A stretch of 7,497 bases of DNA from Planctomycetia bacterium (GCA_005801395.1 SYDV01000481.1:1-7497), one strand, 5' to 3'; numbered from the stretch's first letter, positions 1-6,222 are shown. Program-made: numbers and translations. The notes: generated by a model not told the origin, from the letters alone.

Positions 1-73
1 GCTTATCATAATGATACCAACGAAAAAGAGATTGCCGTTCTTCCTGTGAGAGATGTTTGTATTTTTCGCCCAT
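1..73 (-). CDS. IS30-family transposase, N-terminal fragment (truncated by window edge)
   Basis: The minus strand from 73 downward reads MGEKYKHLSQEERQSLFRWY followed by HYDK, then leaves the window. 'Y-x-H-L-S-x-E-E-R' at the extreme N-terminus is the characteristic opening of IS30-family DDE transposases, just before the helix-turn-helix that binds the inverted repeats. The ATG at 73-71 is preceded by a good ribosome binding site (GAAGGA at 84-79, 5 bases from the start), which supports this start. Only 24 codons are visible, so neither the catalytic DDE residues nor the integrity of the gene can be judged. Upstream, TTGCT/AGCAA (94-98 and 104-108) can form a small hairpin in the leader. 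The identification rests on a short motif, but position, ribosome binding site and adjacent repeat are all consistent. Confidence 0.65.
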   Translation of the reverse strand, partial: MGEKYKHLSQEERQSLFRWYHYDK

Positions 74-142
74 AGCTTTCCTTCGTAAGCGCGTTGCTGC
101 GCTAGCAAAGTACCATGGTGCACTTCATAATTGAACTCGGGA
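1..142 (-). mobile_element. End of an IS30-like insertion sequence (rest lies left of the window)
   Basis: Two signals agree. The minus strand encodes the start of an IS30-type transposase (73 to 1, running off the edge). About 45-70 bases upstream of that start lies a stretch at about 117-142, reading TGGTGCACTTCATAATTGAA and continuing to CTCGGG, which resembles from memory the terminal inverted repeats of IS30-family elements (GCACTT, then TTGAA about 5 bases on). The element would therefore end near 142, beside the sigma factor coding frame. The exact boundary and the 2-3 base target duplication expected for IS30 cannot be fixed because the other end is outside the window. Family elements are roughly 1-1.2 kb. 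Confidence 0.6.
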
Positions 143-182
143 ATCACCTTCGCCACCGTTAGGATCACCTGATAAACATGAA

Positions 183-701
183 GTGTTTGTTGCCCTCTAT
201 GTGCGACATCAAGCCGAAATCGCGTCCTTTATCCGAACCATTTTACCGCGCCATGCCGATGCGGACGAAGTATTACAAGAAACCAGCATAACGTTATGGC
301 GACGATTCGATCAATTTGTCCTCGGCACGAGTTTTCGCAACTGGTCCTATCAGGTTGCCAAATTAACCGCCTTGAATCATCGCCGTCGCGTGCAACGACA
401 AGAGCTCTTATTCAGCGAAAAATTAATGGATATGCTGGCAACACAACAATTAGAGGCTCAGTCGGCATTAGAACAGGAACGCCGTGCCCTAGATCACTGC
501 TTAGAAAAAATAACTGGCGATGATCGTGATTTGTTGGCGGCCTGTTACGCCGCCGATTCGACGGTTATTGCGGTAGCTGCCGAACGCGGAGTAAGCGCGA
601 ACCAAATTTATAAACGCCTTGATCGTTTGCGCGCCAATTTGGAGCGTTGCGTTCGCACCATCATGGGACAGGAGCAGTCACATGACCATGTCCCTGGATG
701 A
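183..701 (+). CDS. ECF-like sigma-70 factor, Rhodopirellula/Verrucomicrobium family; 5' end probably truncated by IS insertion
   Basis: This encodes a small RNA polymerase sigma factor that would redirect transcription to a specific promoter set. From the GTG at 183 it has 172 residues. Region 2 spans about residues 2-70: 'DADEVLQET' (26-34) is the region 2.2 core-binding helix, and 'FRNWSYQVAKLTALNHRRR' (51-69) is the -10-recognising helix. Region 4 spans about 103-161, with the helix-turn-helix 'VIAVAAERGVSANQIYKRLDRLR' split around 128-150. The start is doubtful: the GTG has no ribosome binding site at proper distance. The reading frame stays open upstream to 135 with residues SPDKHE directly before it, and these fit the usual N-terminus of the family. 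That upstream stretch has no ATG, GTG or TTG before the TGA at 132-134, which lies in the putative IS end. The native start was probably separated by the insertion, with loss of only about 10-20 residues outside the conserved core. The gene overlaps fecR by 20 bases, so the two are translationally linked. Confidence 0.88.
   Translation: MFVALYVRHQAEIASFIRTILPRHADADEVLQETSITLWRRFDQFVLGTSFRNWSYQVAKLTALNHRRRVQRQELLFSEKLMDMLATQQLEAQSALEQERRALDHCLEKITGDDRDLLAACYAADSTVIAVAAERGVSANQIYKRLDRLRANLERCVRTIMGQEQSHDHVPG
670..674 (+). promoter_or_regulatory. Ribosome binding site that fixes the fecR-like start
   Basis: AGGAG lies 7 bases before the ATG at 682, inside the end of the sigma factor gene. It selects 682 over the earlier in-frame TTG at 619, which has no such site and would give an overlap of more than 80 bases. 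Confidence 0.75.
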
Positions 702-2121
702 GCAAACCCAAAGTCTCATCAATGCGGTGGTTAATCGCATCGCCACCGGTGACGACATTGCTGCCTTTGAGCAAATATTATTAGTTAATTCCGCGGCGCG
801 TTCTGCTTACATGCGAGCGATGTTAACCGACAGTGTGTTGCGCCAGCATTTTTCTAGCAGTGCTGTTACCACCACCAAGCGTAGGATAAAAATGCCGCGT
901 CTACGATGGCCAATTGCCGTTGCCGCATCATTAATGGTTGGCGTTTTGTGGTTGGCATTATCATCTGTTGATTCCATTTCTGACAGCAAGAAAATTGCTG
1001 TTCAAGCATCTCAGTCAACACCGGTTCTTCACGTCAATACACCGGGAGATACGCAAGAAACAGTGATGGTAGGACGATTAATGGCCAGTGACCAAGCGAT
1101 TTGGTCAACAGGCTCGCCCGCTGTTGGAGCCGAACTACGCCCAGGAATTCTGACGCTTACCGCAGGACGCGCAGATTTCACCTTTGGCGACGGCGCTCAT
1201 GTTCAGGTGACTGCTCCTACGTCGATGGAAATATTTTCTGCCGAGCGTATTAAAATCCATAATGGCCAGTGTTCTATAAACGTGCAAAAAGGAGCGCTTG
1301 GCTTTATCGTCGAAACACCACAGTCCAAGGTCGTGGACTTAGGAACGAGCTATACTTTATCGGTCAACCAAGAACACGGAACCGAAGTTCAGGTTTTAAG
1401 TGGCGAACTAGAAGTATTCACAGCTAACAATTCCCGCGCGCCTCAAAGTCAACGCATAATTGAAGGACAAAGCTTTAATATTTCTGGAAATCAGCCATTT
1501 ACGATGGGAACTACGTCTAAAATAAGTATGCGAGGACAGAGAAAAGAGTCGAGCATGACCGAACTTGGCGTTGAAGTGATACGTGGCGATTTCCGCTTTT
1601 GTCATGACTTAAATGATCTGTTCGTCTTGTCTGACCACGGCAATCGGGTGAAAAATGTTATTCATTTTGTCGCCGAGCAACGGAACGTTACTTTAAAGAA
1701 ACCAATCGAGGTAAATATAGATGAGCCTGGTTATTACCGAACGTTTACCGACAGTACCATAATCACCATCAGTGATCCGGTTGACAGTTACCTTGTTCAC
1801 TTAAGTCCTGTGCAAGATAGATCATCCAGCGGCCTTGTTATTTTTGATCGTCCGGTCGTTGGCATTATCTGCACCTCCGATTTATTAATTCAAAGCGATG
1901 AAAATTTTATTCGCCCGAACTTGGCTTATCCAAAATTTCAAGGGCGAGGACTAGAATCGACTCCCGATAATCCAGACGATGATGCGATCACCCTTTCTGC
2001 TGATCGCAAACAAGTCCGGGTTAAATTACTTGCCAGACTACAAGTCGGCGGAATCGATGAGATCCGCATTTTAGTTAGCAGTGACCCCAATCGCGTGAAC
2101 TCCCTTGAGAAAACGCCCTGA
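682..2121 (+). CDS. FecR-domain transmembrane protein, probable sigma regulator, with an unusual C-terminal domain
   Basis: This 479-residue protein probably regulates the sigma factor encoded just upstream. Residues 1-60 form a cytoplasmic helical part resembling the sigma-interacting N-terminus of FecR/anti-sigma proteins in this group. Residues 61-75 are basic (KRR, RLR), and 76-95 (WPIAVAASLMVGVLWLALSS) form one membrane segment, giving a cytoplasm-in, periplasm-out orientation. A FecR domain covers about 150-265, with the hallmark 'KVVDLGTSY' at 216-224 and 'VQVLSGELEV' at 236-245. PVC homologues often continue into a LamG/concanavalin-like domain; this one does not obviously do so. Residues about 300-479 carry 'VDSYLVHLSPV' (367-377), 'GLVIFDRPVVGIICTSDLL' (384-402) and 'IDEIRIL' (458-464), resembling from memory a module of secreted, often PEP-CTERM-anchored proteins. 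The ATG at 682 has AGGAG at 670-674; a second in-frame ATG is at 688. The stop codon sits inside the terminator hairpin at 2112-2146. Because no anti-sigma activity is visible in sequence, it could equally activate the sigma factor, as FecR does. Confidence 0.82.
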   Translation: MTMSLDEQTQSLINAVVNRIATGDDIAAFEQILLVNSAARSAYMRAMLTDSVLRQHFSSSAVTTTKRRIKMPRLRWPIAVAASLMVGVLWLALSSVDSISDSKKIAVQASQSTPVLHVNTPGDTQETVMVGRLMASDQAIWSTGSPAVGAELRPGILTLTAGRADFTFGDGAHVQVTAPTSMEIFSAERIKIHNGQCSINVQKGALGFIVETPQSKVVDLGTSYTLSVNQEHGTEVQVLSGELEVFTANNSRAPQSQRIIEGQSFNISGNQPFTMGTTSKISMRGQRKESSMTELGVEVIRGDFRFCHDLNDLFVLSDHGNRVKNVIHFVAEQRNVTLKKPIEVNIDEPGYYRTFTDSTIITISDPVDSYLVHLSPVQDRSSSGLVIFDRPVVGIICTSDLLIQSDENFIRPNLAYPKFQGRGLESTPDNPDDDAITLSADRKQVRVKLLARLQVGGIDEIRILVSSDPNRVNSLEKTP

Positions 2122-2146
2122 TATGGGCAGGGGTTAAGTTTTTTTT
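2112..2146 (+). terminator. Intrinsic terminator of the sigma-fecR unit
   Basis: AAC (2112-2114), a bulged G and CCCTG (2116-2120) pair with CAGGG (2128-2132) and GTT (2133-2135) around a 7-base loop, giving 8 base pairs. AAG follows, then eight T residues at 2139-2146. The left arm includes the last codons and the stop of the fecR-like gene, so a ribosome finishing translation would cover it. The stem is short, but the T tract is clear. Confidence 0.65.
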
Positions 2147-2186
2147 GAAGCTGATTTAGCGATCCAATCCAGGTCAAATTAGATCA

Positions 2187-2213
2187 CGTCATCTGTTCCG
2201 TCATTAAATGACG
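2187..2213. repeat. Operator-like CGTCAT direct and inverted repeats
   Basis: CGTCAT occurs at 2187-2192 and 2199-2204 (12-base period), and its exact inverse ATGACG at 2208-2213, giving a perfect 6-base inverted repeat around TAA. It lies in the gap upstream of the DUF1552/cytochrome pair and overlaps a candidate -35 box. The arrangement suits a dimeric regulator, but no regulator gene is identified and the repeat is short enough to arise by chance. Confidence 0.3.
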
Positions 2214-2237
2214 CTTATCTATCACCTGCTCTAAAAT
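2208..2237 (+). promoter_or_regulatory. Candidate promoter for the DUF1552/cytochrome unit
   Basis: ATGACG (2208-2213, 4 of 6 matches to TTGACA), an 18-base spacer and TAAAAT (2232-2237, 5 of 6 to TATAAT) would give a leader of about 90 bases before the ATG at 2334. An alternative ECF-type candidate lies downstream: GAACCT at 2281-2286 and GTC at 2303-2305 with a 16-base gap. Neither is strong. The terminator just upstream makes a promoter somewhere in 2147-2310 likely. Confidence 0.3.
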
Positions 2238-2290
2238 AGTGTGGTAAACTCCCACGGCTAATTTCAATGTCGGCAAACATGAACCTAGTA

Positions 2291-2321
2291 AGCCAGCAGG
2301 TAGTCGTGCGCTACTGGGGCT
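2291..2321 (+). promoter_or_regulatory. Leader hairpin directly before the DUF1552 ribosome binding site
   Basis: AGCC (2291-2294) pairs with GGCT (2318-2321), CAG (2297-2299) with CTG (2314-2316), and TAG (2301-2303) with CTA (2311-2313), around the loop TCGTGCG. The stem is broken by an internal loop and a bulged G at 2300. It ends one base before AAGGAG (2322-2327), so folding could affect access to the ribosome binding site. It matches no riboswitch or known RNA family that I recognise. Confidence 0.3.
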
Positions 2322-2333
2322 AAGGAGCTCGTT

Positions 2334-3608
2334 ATGTCTAAATCCTGGCTACTTAATCGTCGTACATTTTTACGTGCCGCTGGCGTCAGCTTAGCCCTGC
2401 CAATGTTGCAGGCGATGACACCGCCGAGCGCTAAAGGCGGAGCCGCTGCCGGACCTATGCGAATGGTGTGTACCGGCGGACCTTTTGCCATGGTGCCAGA
2501 TTCGTTTTTTCCAAAGACGGGAGGTCGTGATTACAAGCTGTCGCCGACTTTGGAGCCATTAGTCAAGCATCGTGAACAATTTACGGTGTTTTCAAATTTA
2601 GATCATGGAATTACCGGAGGCCATAACGGCGTTCCAACTTTCTTGAATGGTATTCATGACACCGAATCTAGCGCCTGGCCGGATCGTAATATTTCTGTCG
2701 ATCAACGCGCGGCAGAACACGTCGGGGCTGTAGCTCGTTATCAATCATTAGTACTGGCTGGAGGTCATGGTCATCCATCGCAAATGTCGTGGACCAGAAG
2801 TGGGGTTAATATACCCCCGGAAACTAACCCGATAAATGTCTTTAACGCTTTGTTTAAAATGGATGATTTGGCAACTATTAAAGCTAAGTCGGAGTCTCAA
2901 GATCGTAATCGTAGTATTTTGGATGCCGTCAATGATCAGGCGAAAAACTTAAATAATGGACTTGGCCGTGCGGACCAACGAAAAATGGATGAATATTTAA
3001 CTTCGGTGCGCGGGGTGGAAGTAAAAATCGACCTGTTGAGCGACTGGATTAACAAGCCAAAACCACTGGTGGAAATGAGCACGCCGAAAAACGGTGAGCC
3101 CTCTGAAAAGTTACCCGTGTTTTATGATTTAATTCATTTGGCATTACAAACCGATTCATCTCGTGTGGCAAGCATCGATATATCGGGCGATATGGACATG
3201 GACGCTTTTGGCGGACAGGGAAGTTATCATGGCTATTCGCATCACGGTAAATCTCCGGATTCACTGAAGGTTTTACTGCTTATGGAACGTTTTCAAATGA
3301 CCGAACTCGCTCGGTTCTTAGATAAATTAAGCACCACCACTGACGCGGATGGTCGTCCAATGCTTGATCGAACCATGGTGTTATTTGGCAGTGGCATGGG
3401 TAATTCCAGTTCGCATTCCAATAAAAATTTGCCGCTCTTATTGGCAGGTGGCGGATTTAAGCACGGCTCGCATCTGATTTGCCCTGCGGAACCAGGGGAA
3501 AGACTTTTAGCAAGTCAATTATTTCTCTCGATGCTTCAGCGATTCGGAGTGGAAACGGATCGCTTTAATAAAACCACCAAAACCCTTGCAGGATTGGAGG
3601 TGGCTTAA
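2334..3608 (+). CDS. Tat-exported DUF1552 family protein
   Basis: This 424-residue protein belongs to DUF1552, a family of exported proteins of unknown biochemical function common in Planctomycetota, Verrucomicrobiota and Myxococcota. A twin-arginine signal 'NRRTFLRAAG' (8-17), followed by a hydrophobic stretch to about 28, indicates folding in the cytoplasm before export and so possibly a bound cofactor or metal. Family blocks are 'SNLDHGITGGHNG' (87-99), 'MSWTRSGVNIPPETNP' (151-166), 'RNRSILDAV' (191-199), 'YHGYSHHGKS' (298-307) and 'FGSGMGNSSSHSNKNLP' (351-367), ending in 'AGGGFKHGSHL' (371-381). The many conserved His and Asp residues (H91, H97, H298, H303, H304, H361, H377, H380) could bind metal; that is inference. 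The length is normal for the family. The ATG has AAGGAG at 2322-2327, 6 bases upstream. The stop overlaps the start of the next gene by one base (TAATG), so the two products are probably made together and act together. Confidence 0.9.
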   Translation: MSKSWLLNRRTFLRAAGVSLALPMLQAMTPPSAKGGAAAGPMRMVCTGGPFAMVPDSFFPKTGGRDYKLSPTLEPLVKHREQFTVFSNLDHGITGGHNGVPTFLNGIHDTESSAWPDRNISVDQRAAEHVGAVARYQSLVLAGGHGHPSQMSWTRSGVNIPPETNPINVFNALFKMDDLATIKAKSESQDRNRSILDAVNDQAKNLNNGLGRADQRKMDEYLTSVRGVEVKIDLLSDWINKPKPLVEMSTPKNGEPSEKLPVFYDLIHLALQTDSSRVASIDISGDMDMDAFGGQGSYHGYSHHGKSPDSLKVLLLMERFQMTELARFLDKLSTTTDADGRPMLDRTMVLFGSGMGNSSSHSNKNLPLLLAGGGFKHGSHLICPAEPGERLLASQLFLSMLQRFGVETDRFNKTTKTLAGLEVA

Positions 3609-6073
3609 TGCGTTGTATTCTTATATCCACGCTGGTAACTGTCTTTATTTTCCTTAATTCGGGCGTTCGTGCCAGTGACGCGATCTATGAAAATCAGGTG
3701 CGTCCATTTCTTGATGCTTACTGCATAAGTTGTCACGGTGCAGAAAAGCAAAAAGCTGATCGTCGTTACGATACCCTGCCAGCCACTATGTCGTCTGTGG
3801 AAACCCTGGGGCTTTGGCAAGACATCGTGGATCAATTAAATAAAAGCGAGATGCCGCCAGAGAAGTCTAAACAGCCTACCAATGCAGAGCGTATGACGGT
3901 GATTAATTGGGCGTCTGACGCTTTGCAGAAAGCACATTTAGAACGTCGCGATACGGGAGGGCAGGTAGTGATGCGCCGCCTGAATCGCGCCGAATATGAG
4001 CGCACCGTACGCGATGTGTTAGCGCTACCTGACATGCGCATTGAATTGACGCGTGATTTTCCACCCGATGAAACGGCAAATGGTTTTGATAACCAAGCGG
4101 CAACCCTGGTGATGTCAGATTTTCTGCTCTCGCTTTATCTTGAAACCGCGCGAATGCTGATCGACAAAGCCATAGCCACGGATGAACAGCCGAAGTCGCA
4201 ATTTCGTACATTTGCTGCGCCGTTTTATAAACGAGAAGCGCGACCAGACAGCATGGATGTACCAGGGAAATATCAGAATCTTCGAGAAAATCCGTTTGAC
4301 AAACCGGGCTATTTATTTCTCTCGCGATTACCAACGGGCGTTGAGGCCGATGGGCAGTATCGCATTCGTATCAAAGCAGAAACTCTCTATCATAATTATA
4401 AATATCCCGAAGATATGGTAGGCGTGAGCAAAAGCGACCCATTCCGTTTGCAAATTGTTTCCACGGCGACCAGTGATGCCACCAGCATGGAAATGAATAA
4501 AACCTCAGATCGGGTGATTGAGATATTTGATTTAAGCGACCAGGGGCCCAAATGGTATGAGGCGACGACGTGGTTGGATGTTGGCTATGCACCACGAATG
4601 ACGTTTATTAATGGACCAATATCGACAAAACATTTGCGTGGGTTGCTTCTCCGTAAATTTCCAGAGATGTTTCAGAAAACGATCCATTCAAAGAATAAAA
4701 ATGATTGGATGGCATTTCATGGTGAATATGAAGGGCCGCGAATTCGTATTCATGAAATAACCATTGAAGGACCATTGGCGATGCAATGGCCACCAGCGAG
4801 TAGACTGGCGGTGCTGGGTGACCTACAACCAACCATGGCAAATGCCGCCGCTATTATCAGCCGTTTTGCTAATCGAGCCTACCGGCGTCCAGCAACTGAA
4901 ATGGAACTGCAACCCATTCTGAAAATGATGCAGGTACGACAAGCCAATGGAGACACGCCGTTGATGGCAATTAAAACTGGGCTGTCCGCCATTTTATGTT
5001 CACCCGCATTTCTTTATCGCATTGAACGTAGCGACGCACTTGATCAAACGGCTATTGCTACGCGTTTGAGTTATTTCTTGTGGGGAACCGGTCCTGATTC
5101 AGCATTAACCGCAGACGCTCAAGCCAATCGTTTACAGCAGTCATCGGATTTGCGCACCGCAACTGAGCGATTATTAAACGACGCACGTAGTCAATATTTT
5201 ATTGATCATTTTCCGAATCGCTGGTTAGAGCTTTACAAGCTTGGCTCCATGCCGCCATCCATAAAAGGGAACGACGAAGACGCCCTATATTTCACAGACA
5301 ATTTAGAGTCCGCCATGCGTACTGAGACGCGAATGTTTTTCAGTCACATCCTAAGAAATAATTTACCCATTAGTCAATTTCTGGACGCAGATTACACCTT
5401 CCTCAATGGCCCATTGGCGAGGCATTACGGTATAACAGGAATCACCGGAAATGAATTTCGCTTGGTCAAACTAAGCGACAAACGTCGTGGTGGTTTGCTG
5501 GGACAAGGATCTATCCTGACCGCGAGCGCGAACGGTGTGGATACGTCACCGGTCATTCGCGGCATATGGGTGCTAAATAATATCTTTGGCTCGCATCCAC
5601 CGCCTCCACCGCCAGACGTGGAGCCATTAGAGCCTGACATTCGTGGAGCAACCACCATTCGTGAACAGTTAGAGAAACATCGAACGGTAGCTACCTGTAA
5701 TGAGTGTCACAGAAAGATTGACCCACTCGGCTTTGCCTTAGAAAATTATGATGAAATAGGCCGTTGGCGTACGAGTTACGGTGGTGAAAAGGGTGATAGA
5801 GGTAATGTCGTAGATCCTTCCGGTCAATTACCAGATGGTCGCTCGTTTAATGATATTATTTCCCTCAAAGAATTATTAGTCAGCAGTAAAGGTACAGATC
5901 AGTTTGCTCGCTGTCTCACCGAGAAATTACTCGCCTATGCCTTAGGTCGACCAATGGACGTTACCGATCGTCCCGAAATTGACCGTATTATTGCCGCTCA
6001 TCGTGTCGCAGGTGGCGGATTGAAGGAGTTGGTTTTGCTCGTGGCTTCGAGCCCAGGGATGATGCGAAAGTAA
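3608..6073 (+). CDS. Diheme planctomycete-type cytochrome with DUF1587/1595/1592/1588/1585 domains
   Basis: This 821-residue exported multidomain protein probably carries out periplasmic electron transfer or oxidation; no substrate is known for the family. It opens with a Sec signal peptide (1-22, cleavage likely after VRA). The first c-type heme site is CISCH (39-43), with MPP (82-84) as possible distal methionine ligand. DUF1587 lies about 122-190 (RRLNRAEYERTVRDVL, then FPPDETANGFDNQA). A less conserved linker, about 200-395, contains a beta-rich part (YRIRIKAETLY). DUF1595 is about 415-475 (FANRAYRRPAT), DUF1592 about 478-610 (LSYFLWGTGPDSAL, FLDADYTFLNGPLARHYGI) and DUF1588 about 625-725 (RRGGLLGQGSILTASANG). 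DUF1588 includes a second heme site, CNECH (697-701), followed by RKIDPLGFALENYD. DUF1585 is about 748-820. All domains and both heme sites are intact. GGAGG (3596-3600), 7 bases before the ATG, lies in the end of the DUF1552 gene, giving translational coupling. Covalent heme requires a cytochrome c maturation system encoded elsewhere. Confidence 0.93.
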   Translation: MRCILISTLVTVFIFLNSGVRASDAIYENQVRPFLDAYCISCHGAEKQKADRRYDTLPATMSSVETLGLWQDIVDQLNKSEMPPEKSKQPTNAERMTVINWASDALQKAHLERRDTGGQVVMRRLNRAEYERTVRDVLALPDMRIELTRDFPPDETANGFDNQAATLVMSDFLLSLYLETARMLIDKAIATDEQPKSQFRTFAAPFYKREARPDSMDVPGKYQNLRENPFDKPGYLFLSRLPTGVEADGQYRIRIKAETLYHNYKYPEDMVGVSKSDPFRLQIVSTATSDATSMEMNKTSDRVIEIFDLSDQGPKWYEATTWLDVGYAPRMTFINGPISTKHLRGLLLRKFPEMFQKTIHSKNKNDWMAFHGEYEGPRIRIHEITIEGPLAMQWPPASRLAVLGDLQPTMANAAAIISRFANRAYRRPATEMELQPILKMMQVRQANGDTPLMAIKTGLSAILCSPAFLYRIERSDALDQTAIATRLSYFLWGTGPDSALTADAQANRLQQSSDLRTATERLLNDARSQYFIDHFPNRWLELYKLGSMPPSIKGNDEDALYFTDNLESAMRTETRMFFSHILRNNLPISQFLDADYTFLNGPLARHYGITGITGNEFRLVKLSDKRRGGLLGQGSILTASANGVDTSPVIRGIWVLNNIFGSHPPPPPPDVEPLEPDIRGATTIREQLEKHRTVATCNECHRKIDPLGFALENYDEIGRWRTSYGGEKGDRGNVVDPSGQLPDGRSFNDIISLKELLVSSKGTDQFARCLTEKLLAYALGRPMDVTDRPEIDRIIAAHRVAGGGLKELVLLVASSPGMMRK

Positions 6074-6091
6074 GGGCCGGAAGGTCAAAAT

Positions 6092-6140
6092 AACGGCGGT
6101 CGCAGTAAATATCTAACGGGAAATTTACACTGACCGCGTT
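6092..6140. terminator. Long imperfect inverted repeat between convergent genes, possible bidirectional terminator
   Basis: AACG (6092-6095), a bulged G, CGGTC (6097-6101), GCA and GTAAAT (6105-6110) pair with ATTTAC (6123-6128), ACT and GACCGCGTT (6132-6140). The result is 15 base pairs with one bulge and a 3x3 internal loop around a 12-base loop. It lies 18 bases after the cytochrome stop and about 80 bases after the phosphodiesterase stop. Neither strand has a strong T tract (only TTTT on the minus strand, 6090-6087), so it is either a weak or factor-assisted terminator or an RNA-stabilising hairpin. The remainder of the gap (6141-6222) shows nothing recognisable. Confidence 0.4.
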
Positions 6141-6222
6141 CTATCTGCCAATTGGATCCACCGAATATGACCTCATGCACGTACATTATTCTCGTCGCGC
6201 TACGAATTTCAGCGATGCTCGC

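Noticed and set aside
178..291. ATG at 178 as start of the first plus-strand gene
   Set aside because: It is out of frame with the sigma factor and meets a stop after about 37 codons with no family resemblance.
619..681. In-frame TTG at 619 as an earlier start of the fecR-like protein
   Set aside because: It lacks a ribosome binding site and would add 21 residues translated from the sigma gene's conserved region in another frame. The ATG at 682 has AGGAG at ideal spacing.
3903..4334. 143-residue open frame on the minus strand inside the cytochrome gene
   Set aside because: It is opposite a strongly conserved coding region, and its translation shows no domain and no plausible start signal.
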